Origin: Gnetum montanum
Lineage: Eukaryota; Streptophyta; Gnetopsida; Gnetales; Gnetaceae
DNA: 63,418 bases
Reading direction: 5' to 3'
NCBI GenBank assembly: GCA_015680685.1
Contig: MNCI01002140.1
Coordinates: 59,069 to 122,486, forward strand
Both the position numbers and the translations under genes were made by a program. Shown in pieces: positions 12,708 through 25,100 of the stretch (position 1 is its first letter; each line of letters opens with the position of its first letter). The notes beneath the pieces were generated by a model. The model did not search any database. It had not been told where the DNA came from and saw only the letters and a program-made list of their open reading frames with translations.

Positions 12708-13102
12708 CAACTCCACTACTTCTTGCCCATTTTGCATCCTTTGTACATTCACCACTTTTTTATTTTACATCCATCCTTCTACGCTAGGCACCAATTAGCC
12801 ATTCTATAAATTGTTAGCGTATCACTTTTTCCATGGCCTGAAATGGCCTAAAACTATGCTACTTTTCCATGGCCTAAAATGGCCTAAAACTATGCTGCTT
12901 CACTATGGCCCGAAATGGCCGAAAACTATGCTACTATCTGATGGCCCGAAATGGCCTAAAACTAGTGTGGGCCTGAAATGGCCTAAAACTAAAACATCAA
13001 AAACAAACACATAACATAGCATACAACCAATTCTCATTAAATTCTTTCCAATGTTTGCAAAATTTTTACAAAAAAATTTAAAATTTCAAAAATCCCATGC
13101 TG
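12708..13102 (+). repeat. Convergent spacer of A with a 36-bp tandem array
   Basis: This lies between the end of gag-PR and the end of the antisense gene. Five units start at 12833, 12869, 12905, 12941 and 12970 (period 36, 36, 36, 29). Each carries GGCC(T/C)(G/A)AAATGGCCTAAAACTA. AGC(A/G)TAGC-type words flank the array. No coding potential is seen; it may separate two converging transcripts. Confidence 0.75.
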
Positions 13103-15917
13103 TCATGGGTTATCTTCATCCGCATTATCTTCGCCTGCATCGTCCATTCCTGCATCATTCCCTTCCGCATCGCCTTCTTCCATGTTGCCCTCATTTGCAT
13201 CTTGATCTCTGCCCTCTACGGGCCCTGCATCTTCATTTGGAACCTACATTGTAAGAAATGAAGGAGTTAGCTAGGGTAACACATGAGAGTTAGCATAAGC
13301 CTTTTCTATAGCAAAAAGTGACTAACCCAAGATGGCCCTATGTCTGTTTCGAAGGTTATGCAATCCAAATCAAGCCCGAGGCAGTGCCAAACCTCCTCCT
13401 CCATGATATTAGCCCAATGCCTATTGCTGGGTTCAACATCTGTAGCAGATTTCTCCTTTTCTACGGTCATCCATCTCAGCGGTCCTGGAGAAAAGGAGGT
13501 AGTAATTGTCTCACACATGGGAAGATCCACTTCCCGTTCAGGGGATTTAGTGACCTTTACTTGCTCCTTGAACTTGTTATAGGCCTCAGAAGCACCAATG
13601 GCATTTACGAACACTTTTTAAGTAAATGCCTCCATAGAAGTATCTTTGTATAGTTTACGGTAGGTGGCACATTCCAGTTTATACATGTGTTTATGGTTTT
13701 TCTGGGACTTCCCCCACTTGTAAACTTTGGCGCTATAGTCCTTCCAATCTTGGTTCTTCTGGGCCAACAAGTCCATCTGCATTCGTTGTTCTATTATTTC
13801 TCAAGTGGCTTCATTGTTTTGTCGCACGACTGTCCAATATCTAGCATAATCTATCATAGATGTGCACCAATTTCCATCATTAGTATCATGGGCTATGAGG
13901 AATTCGTTCCTTGATCTGAGGTCTCCCACTTTGGCACTCAGGTCAGCCTTCTCTTTCTCATCTTTGTCGACCCGCTTCCATAGGTCCTCATTGACGTGCC
14001 TATACTTCCACAAGGAGTGTGCCGAGTGCAAAGCACATTTGCTGGCCTCATCGTATATGCGATGAGGCACCTTGGCCACTTCGGGTGAGAATGTAGGCAT
14101 AGCACCAACCTTTAACGCCCGTGTTGGATTCCATTTGAGTCGAGAGGCTGTAACCACATAAAGAGTGCATCAGTCACATTAGCATAGCAAGGTTAGCAAA
14201 CTCAAGAACTATAGCATAGCAACACAAAGAGCCTAGCATAGCTACTTCACTTACCCAGTTCAGGATCGACCTATCTGAGACAACCGATCATGTCATCGAC
14301 AACCCCTTGCATGAACGTGAGTTTTTCAGGGGTCTCGGCCCATGGTTCCATGCGAATTAGAGGGGGTTCTGTAGCATTAACAATGATGTCTATCATACAA
14401 CTAAACGTGTCAGTAATGACTGAGGTGAACTATGACGAGACTGTGAGTAAAGAAAACAACAATGTGAGGACTCCTACCTAGTAAACCCTTGGGGGTGATA
14501 ATGGGGGGATTTCCCATCGATACATTATCGAATACATTGTCAAAATCACTAGCATCTAATTGCAGTTCCCTTCCTTTTTGACTTAGAACTATGGAAGCAT
14601 CCTTAGTATTCACCCTTTCCCCTGATGCAGAAGTCCCTTCCAGGTTGATGCAGGCTTCTTCTTTATTTGCTGGTGCCTTTCCTTTTGAGGCACTAGCATC
14701 CTCCTCATCCAAAGGAGACTCCTCTTCGTCTCTAAAAATGTCCTCCTCATCAGTAGGAGGATTTTCCCTCTTAACAAGAGCCCCTTCCCTAGTGACAGGA
14801 GCTCTTTCCTTCTTGACTGGGGCCCTTTCCTTTGAGGCTGGGGCCTTCGTGTCTTTATTTGTTGCCCCCATCTTGGGGGCCGACACCTCTTCCTCACCTT
14901 CTTCTTCTTCTTCTTCTTCCGCTGGTAGAAAAAACATATTTGCATTAGTGTAAAGAAAGTTAGCGTAAAGTAGGTGCTACACTATGCTATGCTGCTTAGC
15001 GTAGCAGGAATTAACAAAGTAGGTGAGGAAGTAAACACAGGCAAAAGCATTTACCAATGGGGGGTTGTGTCTTGCATAGCTTGAATCGTAGTGTCTGCCC
15101 CTCTTCTTCTTCCATATGAAGGGTCTCCTTAGTTGGGTGAGGCCTCTTTCACCGCATTTTCATGGCCACTTTCTTGGCAATGAGACGTTTCCCCTATGAG
15201 ATGTTATCGATGGTAGTAGGGGGCACCTCTCCCATGCTATCCTGGCCACGAAAGTTGTAGGCCACCCGATCCCTAGTCGTCATAGAAAAAAACTTCCCAA
15301 TAGCCTCTTGGGGATCTTGGGCCTGGGTGGTCTGGAGGATTTGGCAGATCCACGGTTTGGAAATCTAATGGCAATTTCACATAACCTAGGCTTCGTTCTC
15401 ATGGACTACCAAAAACTCCACGAAACACCGCAAGCAGGCTATGTAGAAGGCATAGTGCACATTGAAATGGGACTCCTGCTTTCTGTGAAGCCTAAAAATT
15501 TTAGTCTGCAGGCACTTGCATAGAAACCTAGCCCAGTTGTAGCGAGCCCCCTCTTCCATGACCTCCCACATGATCCAAGCTTGCTCAATCCCAAGGATCT
15601 TTCCTTGGGAAAGTAGCTGGGGGAATGCGCGAGCACGGAAGACAAGATAAACCTCTTTGGCAGGTCTCGGCCTGACCTTATCCATGGGGATTCCCTTTCA
15701 CTCTTTTGCAACCCCTAGCCACTCCTCAATGTCCTCCTTCTGATGGTTCACCTCTTTCTTGGTCTTTGACCCTATGACGATGCCATTAATAGGGACACTG
15801 AAAAGATCCATGAATAGCTGGTCGTTGATCTCAAGGACTACTCGCACACCGTGTACACTTGTGTGGAAGTAGTCCACCTTGTTAGAAAAGGAGTCAGCTA
15901 GGGTGAACATCTCAGCG
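13103..15917 (-). pseudogene. Antisense gene of element A, 3' portion (accessory domain, coiled coil, acidic tail)
   Basis: On the minus strand this continues the gene that begins at 35151; element B splits it. Exons inferred from GT-AG sites and alignment with B include 14255 upward, 13327-14147 (coiled coil with LWKRV and RYWT) and 13103-13243 (last exon, Asp/Glu-rich, TGA stop). The part at 15386-15910 carries the accessory domain (FTLADSFSNKVDYF, LFMDLFSVP, HYAFYIACLRCFVEFLV). A Glu-rich stretch near 14880-14920 comes from a CTT repeat. In-frame stops occur near 13595 and 13803. Intron 14148-14254 is full of AGCATAGC words. Function is unknown. Confidence 0.65.
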
Positions 15918-15922
15918 GTAGG
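15918..15922 (+). other. Left target-site duplication of element B (GTAGG)
   Basis: GTAGG abuts the TGAAACACC start of the B 5' LTR and is repeated exactly at 33411-33415 after the 3' LTR. Confidence 0.9.
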
Positions 15923-17480
15923 TGAAACACCGTGAAAATTGTGAGTCGGCCTCAGGTGAAGATTTGTGATTCAGACAAAAGTACATGACAGAATTCCAGA
16001 AAGGAGAACAAGGCGAGGCAAGGCAAGACAAAGAGGCGCACGACATCAAGACTTCGGTTTCCTTTTGCAGATTTCCTATCTTACTATGTTTTCCATCTTT
16101 ACGCTATAATATGCAACATAGTTTAATGACGCTTAGCGTAACATAGTCTGACATTAGAAGGCGGTTTAATTCAGCAGATTTGGTGAAGCCTAAGGTCTAA
16201 GCAGCGTAATATGCGATCTCTCGTGTATTCTGCTAAGTCTTTTGTCCAAGAGCAGATTTACGCTCTGTTATGCAAAGCAGCGTAATGAGCTTCGAAAGCG
16301 TTACAGAGAATCCAAAGGAAGCACAACAGGTCAACTATTTTCTCTTTCTTGCAGATTGATCATCTTACGCTCTTTACGCAACGCAGCGTACGTCAGCGTA
16401 ATTCATCGTCAAGTTAATCATTGTTTAAGCTTCACTATGCTTGGCAGCGTGAATGCGCGTAAAGCAACTTGAGTCCATTACTTTTGTGCTTTATTATGCT
16501 CTTGCATGCGACGCAATGCGTACGAGCGTAATGTAGCCCAAAATCAACTGAGACATGCTCGATCCACATTTGTTATTCATACGCATAATACGCAAATGTG
16601 CGTATTGTGGGTAGTCACGAATTTCAACACAAGGATGGTTAGGTCAACGATCTTCTAAAAAGTTTGAAACATGTGTCATCATAGCCATGCCTTCTCCACG
16701 TATTGTCAAACTTATGAATATTCCAGTTGACGAAAAAGGGACAGACACAGAGAGATAGAGAAAGAGAGCAGCATTTTGGCAATCTTTTGGCAGCACTATC
16801 TTGTAATAGAGACAGGAAACATTTTTCTTGAGCATTGGCAGCAGGAGCGATTGGCCCTTTGGCGAAGACACAACTTTCTCCATTGGTGATCATTGGCAGT
16901 TCCGAGCAGAGACTACCCAAGGCAAAAGGAGCAGATCAGAGATCGCGAGATCATCTGGCATGGTTTGTGAGCTCTATTGATCAGAAGCAGTTGATCGATA
17001 GATGTCAGAACTTGACCTTCCTTGCATCCCATCTCTAGCCCACGAGGTAGATCAGACTCCATTCTGTACTTCTGCTTAGACAGTTTTCTTATTATTTTGT
17101 ATTTGCTTCATACAAAGAAATCGGGGTCTCCCCAGTGTAACGTGATATACAAAATATTCATTTTTCTGGTCAAAGCATAGATCTTGAAATCACACATTTC
17201 TCTCGTGTCTGATTCCTTTTACCGTGTTAACGTTATCATTATTAAAATTCATCTGCATTATTTTCTCTCATCTTGCGACTCATCGAATCAAATCGTGCCA
17301 CGAAAATATTCGTAATCTCCATCGGTTTACTGATTTAGTAAGTCCCTGTCTAATTGACAAGACCATTCAGGGCATTGCGGATTCGTTTTCTCCAGCACAG
17401 CCCTTGTACGGATCCTTGGTTAAGACTGTATACACGGATTTTGTTTGGTATTCCAGCTGTCGACATTTTCTGTCGTTACA
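15923..17480 (+). repeat. 5' LTR of element B
   Basis: It starts TGAAACACCGTG and ends TGTCGTTACA. U3 (about 16090-16620) is dense in TTACGC/GCGTAA words. The TATA region reads CTTATGAATATTC at about 16711, while the 3' LTR retains TATAAATA (about 32645). A U5 stem-loop candidate lies at 17341-17373. Confidence 0.9.
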
Positions 17481-17486
17481 GTTTTC

Positions 17487-17503
17487 TGGTGCTAGAAGGA
17501 GGG
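17487..17503 (+). other. Primer binding site of element B
   Basis: TGGTGCTAGAAGGAGGG begins 7 bp after the LTR, matching the site of A except for one C/T difference. The primer tRNA is not identified. Confidence 0.6.
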
Positions 17504-17739
17504 CCTAGGCTCCAATTCGTATTTCCTACGGGTAGCCCTATTAGTGATCTATACCCGCGTTGTCAAAAACGTGAACGTAATACCTCTAGGGAAGTTTACG
17601 AAAACTTGTGTGATATAGATCGGTTACTTTAATGATTCCTTTGGGATCTTACAGGGTAGAAAGCCTAACTGCAATCTTCTTTATCTATCATTTTTTCTTT
17701 TAGATCCAGTTGTTTATTGTCGATTAATCTACTTGATCA

Positions 17740-20700
17740 ATGGATTCATCTTACACAACCACAACCGCCATGGTCTCCGCTGATTTGGGTGCCACATCTG
17801 TGAACCCTGTCGCTGTCACCAGACCAGCTTCTGGTGCAGCAGGACCTCAGGGACCATCGCGTTGGTCATTGAGGTTTTAGGGCAAAGACCCAGTATTCAC
17901 TGTCGTAACCCTTGAGGAATATAACTTCATCTGCGTCAAGATCGAGGTGAAGCTTGCCCTTAGCCGAGCCGAAATCGAGGCGAAACAGAATTTCGAGATG
18001 ATCCATTGAGGGGGTCAGGATTTTACCCCAACAGCCTATGACATTATCCCTTTAATAGACCATCACCACGAAATTATAACACAGTTGGTCATGGCTAAGA
18101 GCCAGGCTACACGGGCTATGATGGAACCCCAAAATGGGGAGGAAGAGGATGATGAATTTGCAGCCCAGTCTGAACATTCATATCACACTCTTAGTCCCCA
18201 TACTTACGTCAATCCATCATTCCCTCTCAACGGAGAAGCCGCCCCTCTTAATCCAGCCATGACCACATAGACGCACATCCCTGTCATTCCACAAGCCACT
18301 GCGCAGCCATCTGGGCTGCAAGTGCAAATACCCCACAATAACATGGGGGTGGTTTCATCACCACGTGTACTTAGCATTCCGATGGTGGTTCTAGCATCCA
18401 CCGTGCCCCATTTCATCCCACAGATCCAACCCCAAACCATATCCACAACTCGCTCGATGCAGACTTTATCGCTGCCGCCCCCTCCAACCCAACAGATCAC
18501 CGCCATTGTGCAGCCACAGATACCTGTCCAACAGCCTGTCGCAAGTCAGTGGACCTACCCCGTGACACAACACAACCAGTCTGCGGTATACGGTGTGCAA
18601 CCCTCGGTGGCACTCGCAATGCATATTCTGCAGATGGTCCCACAATATCCCTATCCTTATCCCGTGCAGCAGGCGGTGACTAACCTCTCTTCTCAAATCG
18701 ATGGGTGGTGGTCTTCATAGGCCCCCCTGCCTGCAGGGATCCCCGCCCCACCATCTACTGGCCAAACCATCCCACCATTTCCACTGCCCGACACTACTTT
18801 CCCAGGTCAGCCCCCTGCTCCTCCTGCACAGACACCTCCATCAACAGGTCTGGACTAAGCCTTTTTACTTATTCAAACCCTCACTGAGAAGGTTAGGCAT
18901 CTTAAGGCCGCTGGCTCAGATACTGTACAGATCATGGACTTCTACCAAGATGATCCTATTAGTCTGGCGGTCCCCATGCTATCGTTGCCACCAGGGATGT
19001 CCTTACCTCATTTTACCAAGTATAATGGGGAGGGGGATCATAACGCTCACTTGGTCACCTTCAGATCCGAATCCTTGTTGTTGCAACAGTGGCCTCACAC
19101 GATTATCCGCGTCTTTGCTATGTCTCTGACAGGGAAAGCTCTAGATTGGTATCGAGCCCTCCCACGCTCTTCCATTTCAACCTTGGGAGAGCTTCTGACA
19201 CAATTCATGACTTGCTTTAAATACAACTTAAAGCTAGAAGTCATGTTAGATCAACTCATGGGAGTGAAACAAGATCCTCTCAAACCAATCCAGAAGTTCA
19301 TACAGTGCTGGAATGCTACTTTGAATGAAATCCGTGAGCCAATCGCGGAGCCACACTTACTGGCCATCTTCAAAGGAGCAGTCAATGACTTTATCAAGTC
19401 AAAGTTGTATTATCTTTCCCCTAACTCCTTACATTAGGCCTTCACCCAAACTAGAAGCATCCAAGATGCTGCGGAGGCCAGTAAAAACCCGGCGTATGTC
19501 GCCTACAAGAACGCTCACAACAAAGGCAAGGACAAAGGTAAAGCGACGACAACGACAGTAGCTGCGCTGGCTAAGGGCACAAAGAACAAGAACAAGAAGG
19601 CATCTACGGTGCCTCTTGAGACCATGGCTAGTGCGGGTAGCACCAGCCAAGACACAGCTGCCCCTGAAGGGCCCCCCAGCCTAAACCAAACTTTGAGCGT
19701 AAAGATCGCTCAGAGTATACAGCCTTGCCTATAAAACACTTAGAACTGTTGAAACAATTGTTAGGGTTTGGATACATTCAACCCAAAAGGGTATCCGAAT
19801 AAGCTCTGAAGCGTCACAGACGTCATTGTGAATTGCTGTAGAATCCTTCTTTAGCCCAACCTAATGAACCACCAGTTCCGCAATCTTTCAGGCTGGACCG
19901 TTTCTGTGACTACCACCAGTTGTGTGGTCACGACACAGATTACTGCTGGGTGTTGAAGGATGACATTCAACGCATGATCGACGATGGTCATTTGAAACTA
20001 GATGGTATTAGTCCAACGCGTTTGGAAAACCAAGCATTGCACGTGTATAAGGATCTGTTGAATGCAAACAACACACCCTATACAATCAATGTGGTGAGTA
20101 CGGACAGTGAGAGGAAAGTACCACCCAAACAACCTTTTGTTTTACGTGTACCTACCAACTCACAACCAGGAGGAAACCTTTCATCGATAGCCAGTGGCGT
20201 CTCAAGGCCACCATTCATCATTCGGGCACCTTCTCAGAATGCCACTTAGCCATGTAGTAACAGCAAAGCCGCGGCCTCATCCGCGCCCATGCCTAGGGTA
20301 CCCTTCATTCTCAGGGCGCCAAAACCACTGGCTACTCCTCTCATGCAGGGGCAGGCCTCCAACCAAAACCACCAACCATCACCCGACAAACAAAAGGGAG
20401 AGGACACATCTGTTAACGCTACAAAAGACCACTTTACGCTCGGCTTCCCAAAGCCTAGGCCCCTGGCCTCTGTGCCTTCGCCTGTACCTCAGAGGTAGGA
20501 TAAAGGTGCAGATACGTAGCCACCTCCTCTCGGCGAGAAAAAGAATAACCCCCCGACTGACATCATTCGATCTCAGGAAATTCGTCTCTTGGGACGAATG
20601 GAAGAAGACAAGGGGAGTAAACAACCTAGCCGAGTGAACAACCTCCTCGACGCGTTTACGTAGGTCAAACGGGCTCTGAAATAGAAAAATACAACGTTGA

Positions 20701-21531
20701 GCCTCTATGACCTGCTCATGACATCTCAAGAACACCGTGAGGCTATGGTTCGCATGCTGACATCCATACCTGTGGACGAAAGCTTACCAGCAGAGGAAGA
20801 AGCAATACACGCTGTCATGTTTCCTTCCGAAGCTGAGCAACCTAAGCCTACCTCGCTGACCTTTGATGACAAGTCCATCAAAGATGATCCTAAGAAAGGT
20901 CAGGTGACAACTGAACCCATGTTCATCACCATTCGGGTTGGTCAGTACCTGATCCGCAGGGTACACGATGGATGACGGCGCAGCTGAAAATGTCATTCCT
21001 TATCCCATCGTGGATAGGTTGGGTCTGGTCGACCAGATCATTCCCACAACGATAACATGCGTAAAGTCATTCAATGGAGCAAGGGTTCAGGTCAAGGGGA
21101 CGGTGCGTATCGAGTTTGTGGCAGGAGATCAATTCCCAACGGATGCCACATTCCTAGTCATCGAGGAGATGCCTGGGTTCAACTTGATCCTAGGGAGGTC
21201 CAGGTTAGCCTAGCTGAGGGCAGTTTCATCACCGATACATTAGGAAATACACCTACCCTATGCAGGAGGGGAGGTCGTAATACGCGATGATGAAATCACC
21301 CCCAGGACTGTCAATAACATTGAAGAAGAACGGGGTTCGGAGATAGAAACATCGGATGATCAAACCCATCTCCAAATCCCTCAACAAACTGAAATCAATG
21401 ATGACAGTCTAGCCAGGGCCAACCTGCCATTTCAGGATGGCGGCATGGAGGAGTCAGACTATAAACCCCTCCGCCCTTACGCAACACTGAACGTAAAGGC
21501 CATTAAGAAACAATTGCGAATTAGCGGTTGA
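17740..21531 (+). pseudogene. Gag and aspartic protease of element B (decayed)
   Basis: The ATG at 17740 opens a Gag with a long Pro/Gln-rich linker (about 18240-18900), then the capsid domain from 18934 (MDFYQDDPISLAVP, SLPHFTKYNGEGD, KALDWYRALP), the typical retrotransposon gag fold that assembles the particle. A Lys-rich stretch follows. The knuckle-like RFCDYHQLCGHDTDYC lies near 19900-19950. PR has DDG at about 20970, VDRLGL and NLILGRS (21184-21204). A 1-bp insertion just before the catalytic DDG shifts frame relative to A. Stops at about 17878, 18010, 18270, 18718, 18857 and 19437 are mostly Q-to-stop by C-to-T. The frame closes with TGA at 21529-21531, about 5 kb before RT. Confidence 0.85.
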
Positions 21532-22112
21532 ACTGAATGGCATTTACGCGCACTCTTATGTTTTTACCAATTATCGCTGTTTACACTTAGCATGTCCGTT
21601 TTCATCCAATGCATATTTACGCTATAGAAATTTTCAATGTTTACGCTTGCCATTCCTTACGCTATTACATTTCTGTTATGTACGCTATTTACGCCTTTTG
21701 GTCACTTTAGGCCAATTATGCAAAAAAAAAATACATTACCATCAATTACGCTCTCTATATTACGTAAAAAGGCCCGCAATGGCCTAAAACTAGTTAAGGC
21801 CCGCAACGGCCTAAAACTAGCCAAGGCCCGCAATGGCCTAAAACTAGTTTCCAGATTACGCAAACTCCCATGATGGCCCGCAATGGCCTAAAACTAGTGA
21901 CGGACCGTTATGGCCTTAAACTAGCAATTCCATTCCGTCGCAACATAACTTAGGCAAAACCGTTAACAACTACGCTTACGCTTTGCAGATAAAAACGCAA
22001 AAGACAAAAAATAAATAACATTTAAAATAGTCACAAAATCTTATAGCTAGTCTTTCGGTCATTCACATAACCATTGTTGACTCTAATCAATAAAACCATG
22101 CGTAAACTACAA
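21532..22112 (+). repeat. Convergent spacer of B with a 27-bp tandem array
   Basis: Units of GGCCCGCAATGGCCTAAAACT start at 21771, 21798, 21825, 21875 and 21902. TTACGC/GCGTAA words occur throughout (for example at about 21543, 21613, 21640, 21678 and 22100). No gene is seen. It lies between the 3' ends of two converging genes. Confidence 0.75.
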
Positions 22113-25100
22113 TTATGCATCTCCTCTGATGCCACTGTCACAAGTATCTCTCAAGTCCGGCTCTATTCCTAATAAATCATCCTCTAGTGGGCCTTCTCTT
22201 CGGGGAAGTATTCCCTCATGAAGAATCCCCTCTTCATAAGGTCCTTGCTCTTGCACCGGCTCCACAGGGGGACGCTCTTCATCACTATGCCCCTCTTCTT
22301 GTACTTGCTCCTCAGCTGGCTCGTCTTCTCTATCCTCTTCTAGTACCTAGATACAGAGAACATATTAGCAAGAAAAAACTTGACAACACAATTAGAAAAT
22401 TTAAACTTCATCGTGATTAAACTTACTCGCAATGGCCCTACTTCCGCAGCAAAGCGAAGCTTTTCCAAGCCGGCCCATAGGTGCTCCATGATTTCATCCT
22501 CAGTCAGGTCAGACCACACTTCATCTCCTAGAGCAGCTCTAGCCTTCACCTTCCCTTTCTCCACGCTAGTCCAACGAGGCGGGTCAGGGAAGAAAGTAGG
22601 GATGGTAGTCTGGCCCCCGGGAAGAGTCACCTCCCTTTCCGGGGACGCACTTACAATTACCTACTCTTGAAACTTCTTAAAGGCTTCGGATGCCCCAATG
22701 ACGTCTAGGAAGACTCGTAAGGATTGGGCTTCAACGGCAGAATCACGATAATGTTGACGATAAGCGATACTTTCTCGCTTATACAAATGTTTGTGGTCCT
22801 TTTCCTTCTGCCCCCATTCTTGCACACTTGCGCAGTAATCCCTCCAGTCTTGGCTTTTCTGAGCTAACAGCTCTATCTGCATCCGTTGCTCCACCAACGC
22901 TCGACTAGTTTGCACGCTGTTCTTGATGGTGGTCCAATAACTAGAGTAGTCAATAACAGCGGTGCGCCAGTCCTCGTCACCTGTTTCTTGCGCCTGTAGG
23001 AACTTGCATCGTGATTTTAGGTCCCCGACCTCTTTGGTCAGAGACTCATTCTTCTTCTCTAACCTCTGCACCCTTTTCCAGAGGTTTTCATTTACGCCCT
23101 TACTCTCCCATAAGGAGCGAGTTGAGTGTAACACACATTTACGCATCTCTTCATAAATGTGGCGTGGCACGACTGCCCCATCAGATGGAGGCTCTGCTAT
23201 GTCCAAATCAATAGGCTCCGTTGGGTCCCATCGAAGGTGAGCTCCTAACAGCAAACGTTATCAATGTATATGACACATTACCACTGTATAATACAATAAA
23301 CCTATTATAGTTACAGCGTACCAGCTTCAGGATCGACACGCTTGAGGTGCTCGATCATATCATTGACGACACCTTCCATGAAGGCGAACTTATCAGGAAA
23401 GTCTCTCCACGCTCTGCTCACAGCGGCGGACATGGACGTATCCTCTTCTCCTATAGCATAGTTAAGTTAGAAACTCTAATTATTAACAGAACTCTTCAAA
23501 GTTTCCAACACGCTCATTACCTTTACCAGTAGCAGTGGGGAGCCCGCCAACATCTTCGGCCTCCTCCCTCTCTTCACGCACAAGAGTTTGTGCGTCGTTC
23601 ATCCCAACAGCTAGGGCCTCCTCACGCACAAGAATCTATGCGTGACTCACCCTAACAGCTGGGGCCTCTTCTTCTAAAACTAGGGTCCCTTCCCCGTGAC
23701 TTAATATCATTGCCCCTGTTTCAGGGGTCAGCTGCTCCGTAACTTTTCCTGGTCATATCACATAATACGCTTAAGACACTTCAGAATATCCTAAATAAAC
23801 ATTATGTAATACAACTTTCAATACATTTCTTCCACGCTTACCAGGCGGAGGTTTACTCCGTTAAACTCTGACTTCCATGGTTCGACCTGTGCCACTCCGA
23901 GGCTCCGCAGAGGCCTCGGTTATACGAAGCCTTTTACACCGAGCTGCAGGTTCTACAATTTCTATCTCCAAACATTTCCCTCGTGAGGCATCGCCAGTGT
24001 AAGTAGGCATTATCTCGCCTACGCTATCGGGGCCTCGCATTCGAGACACCACCAAATCTCTGGTCGTTATAGATAGAGAGTCCCCAATCCCTTCCGGAGG
24101 ATCCTGTCCACGCGTAGTGCTGAAAATGTGGGTAATCCAAGGTCTGGATAGCTGGTCTCGGTCTTGTTGCACCCAGACCCGATTCCTTTGGATGACCAAG
24201 AATTCAGCAAAACGCCGAAGGTAGGCTATGAAGAAGGCGTAATGCACGTTGAAACGAGACTCGAGCTTCTTGCGAAGCCTGATCATCTCAGTGCGTAACC
24301 CCTCAACAAAATAGCTTGCCCAATTGAACTGGGTCCCATCTTCTATAACCTCTCGCATAATATGGGTCTGCTCTATGGAAAAGAACCTCCCCTGTGAGAG
24401 TGTTTTGGGGAAAGCCTGGGCCTGAAAAAGGGGATAAACTGTCTTGGCGATTTCTAGCTGGATCTTTTTACAAGGGATCCCTTTAGGCTCCTTCTTGATC
24501 CCTACCCACTCCTCCAGCCGCTCTTGAAAGGAGAGACTCCTCTTCACCGTTTTCTCTATGGGAAGGCTGTTAGAGGGGACCCCGAAAAGGTCTTCAAAGA
24601 GCTGAGCGTCAATGTCAAAACTTACACGTACGTGATGCACACGCATGTAAAAACGCTCTGCCCTTTCGCTGAAGGAGTTGACCAGTGTTAACATTTCACT
24701 GGTGGGGACATCAGGGGTCGCGGCTTAAAATAAATGCATTAGCCTCGCTTCTCGTATCTTGGTGACCACCGCAACTGGGGCCGCCTTGTGGTTGAGCCAG
24801 CGTTGTGCATCCTTGATGTTGCCGTAGCAGAAGAGGAGGGTATTCGCCTCTCGGCCGGAAATTGTAAGGGTAATCTCCCGGGATTCCCTAACTAAACAAT
24901 GTAAGACATAGGTCAAACAAAAACACTATTACGCAATATTCACAATTCACAATTACACCATGCAACAATAGAATAAGCAACAGTCTTACCAGGTCCAAAT
25001 GGCAAAGGAAATGGAGGAAGTTTCCTCCGCACGTCCGCAATGGTAAGGGGCGGATCCAAGGTCCAATCATCATGTAGCCACCCGAGATTCTGGCAATTCT

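Noticed and set aside
14591-14953. Ser-rich plus-strand frame opposite the Glu-rich antisense exon of A
   Set aside because: It is the complement of the CTT/GAA-repeat exon. The minus-strand reading aligns with B; the plus-strand one does not.
18204-18696. Minus-strand frames opposite gag of B
   Set aside because: They mirror the Pro/Gln-rich Gag linker and have no counterpart in A.
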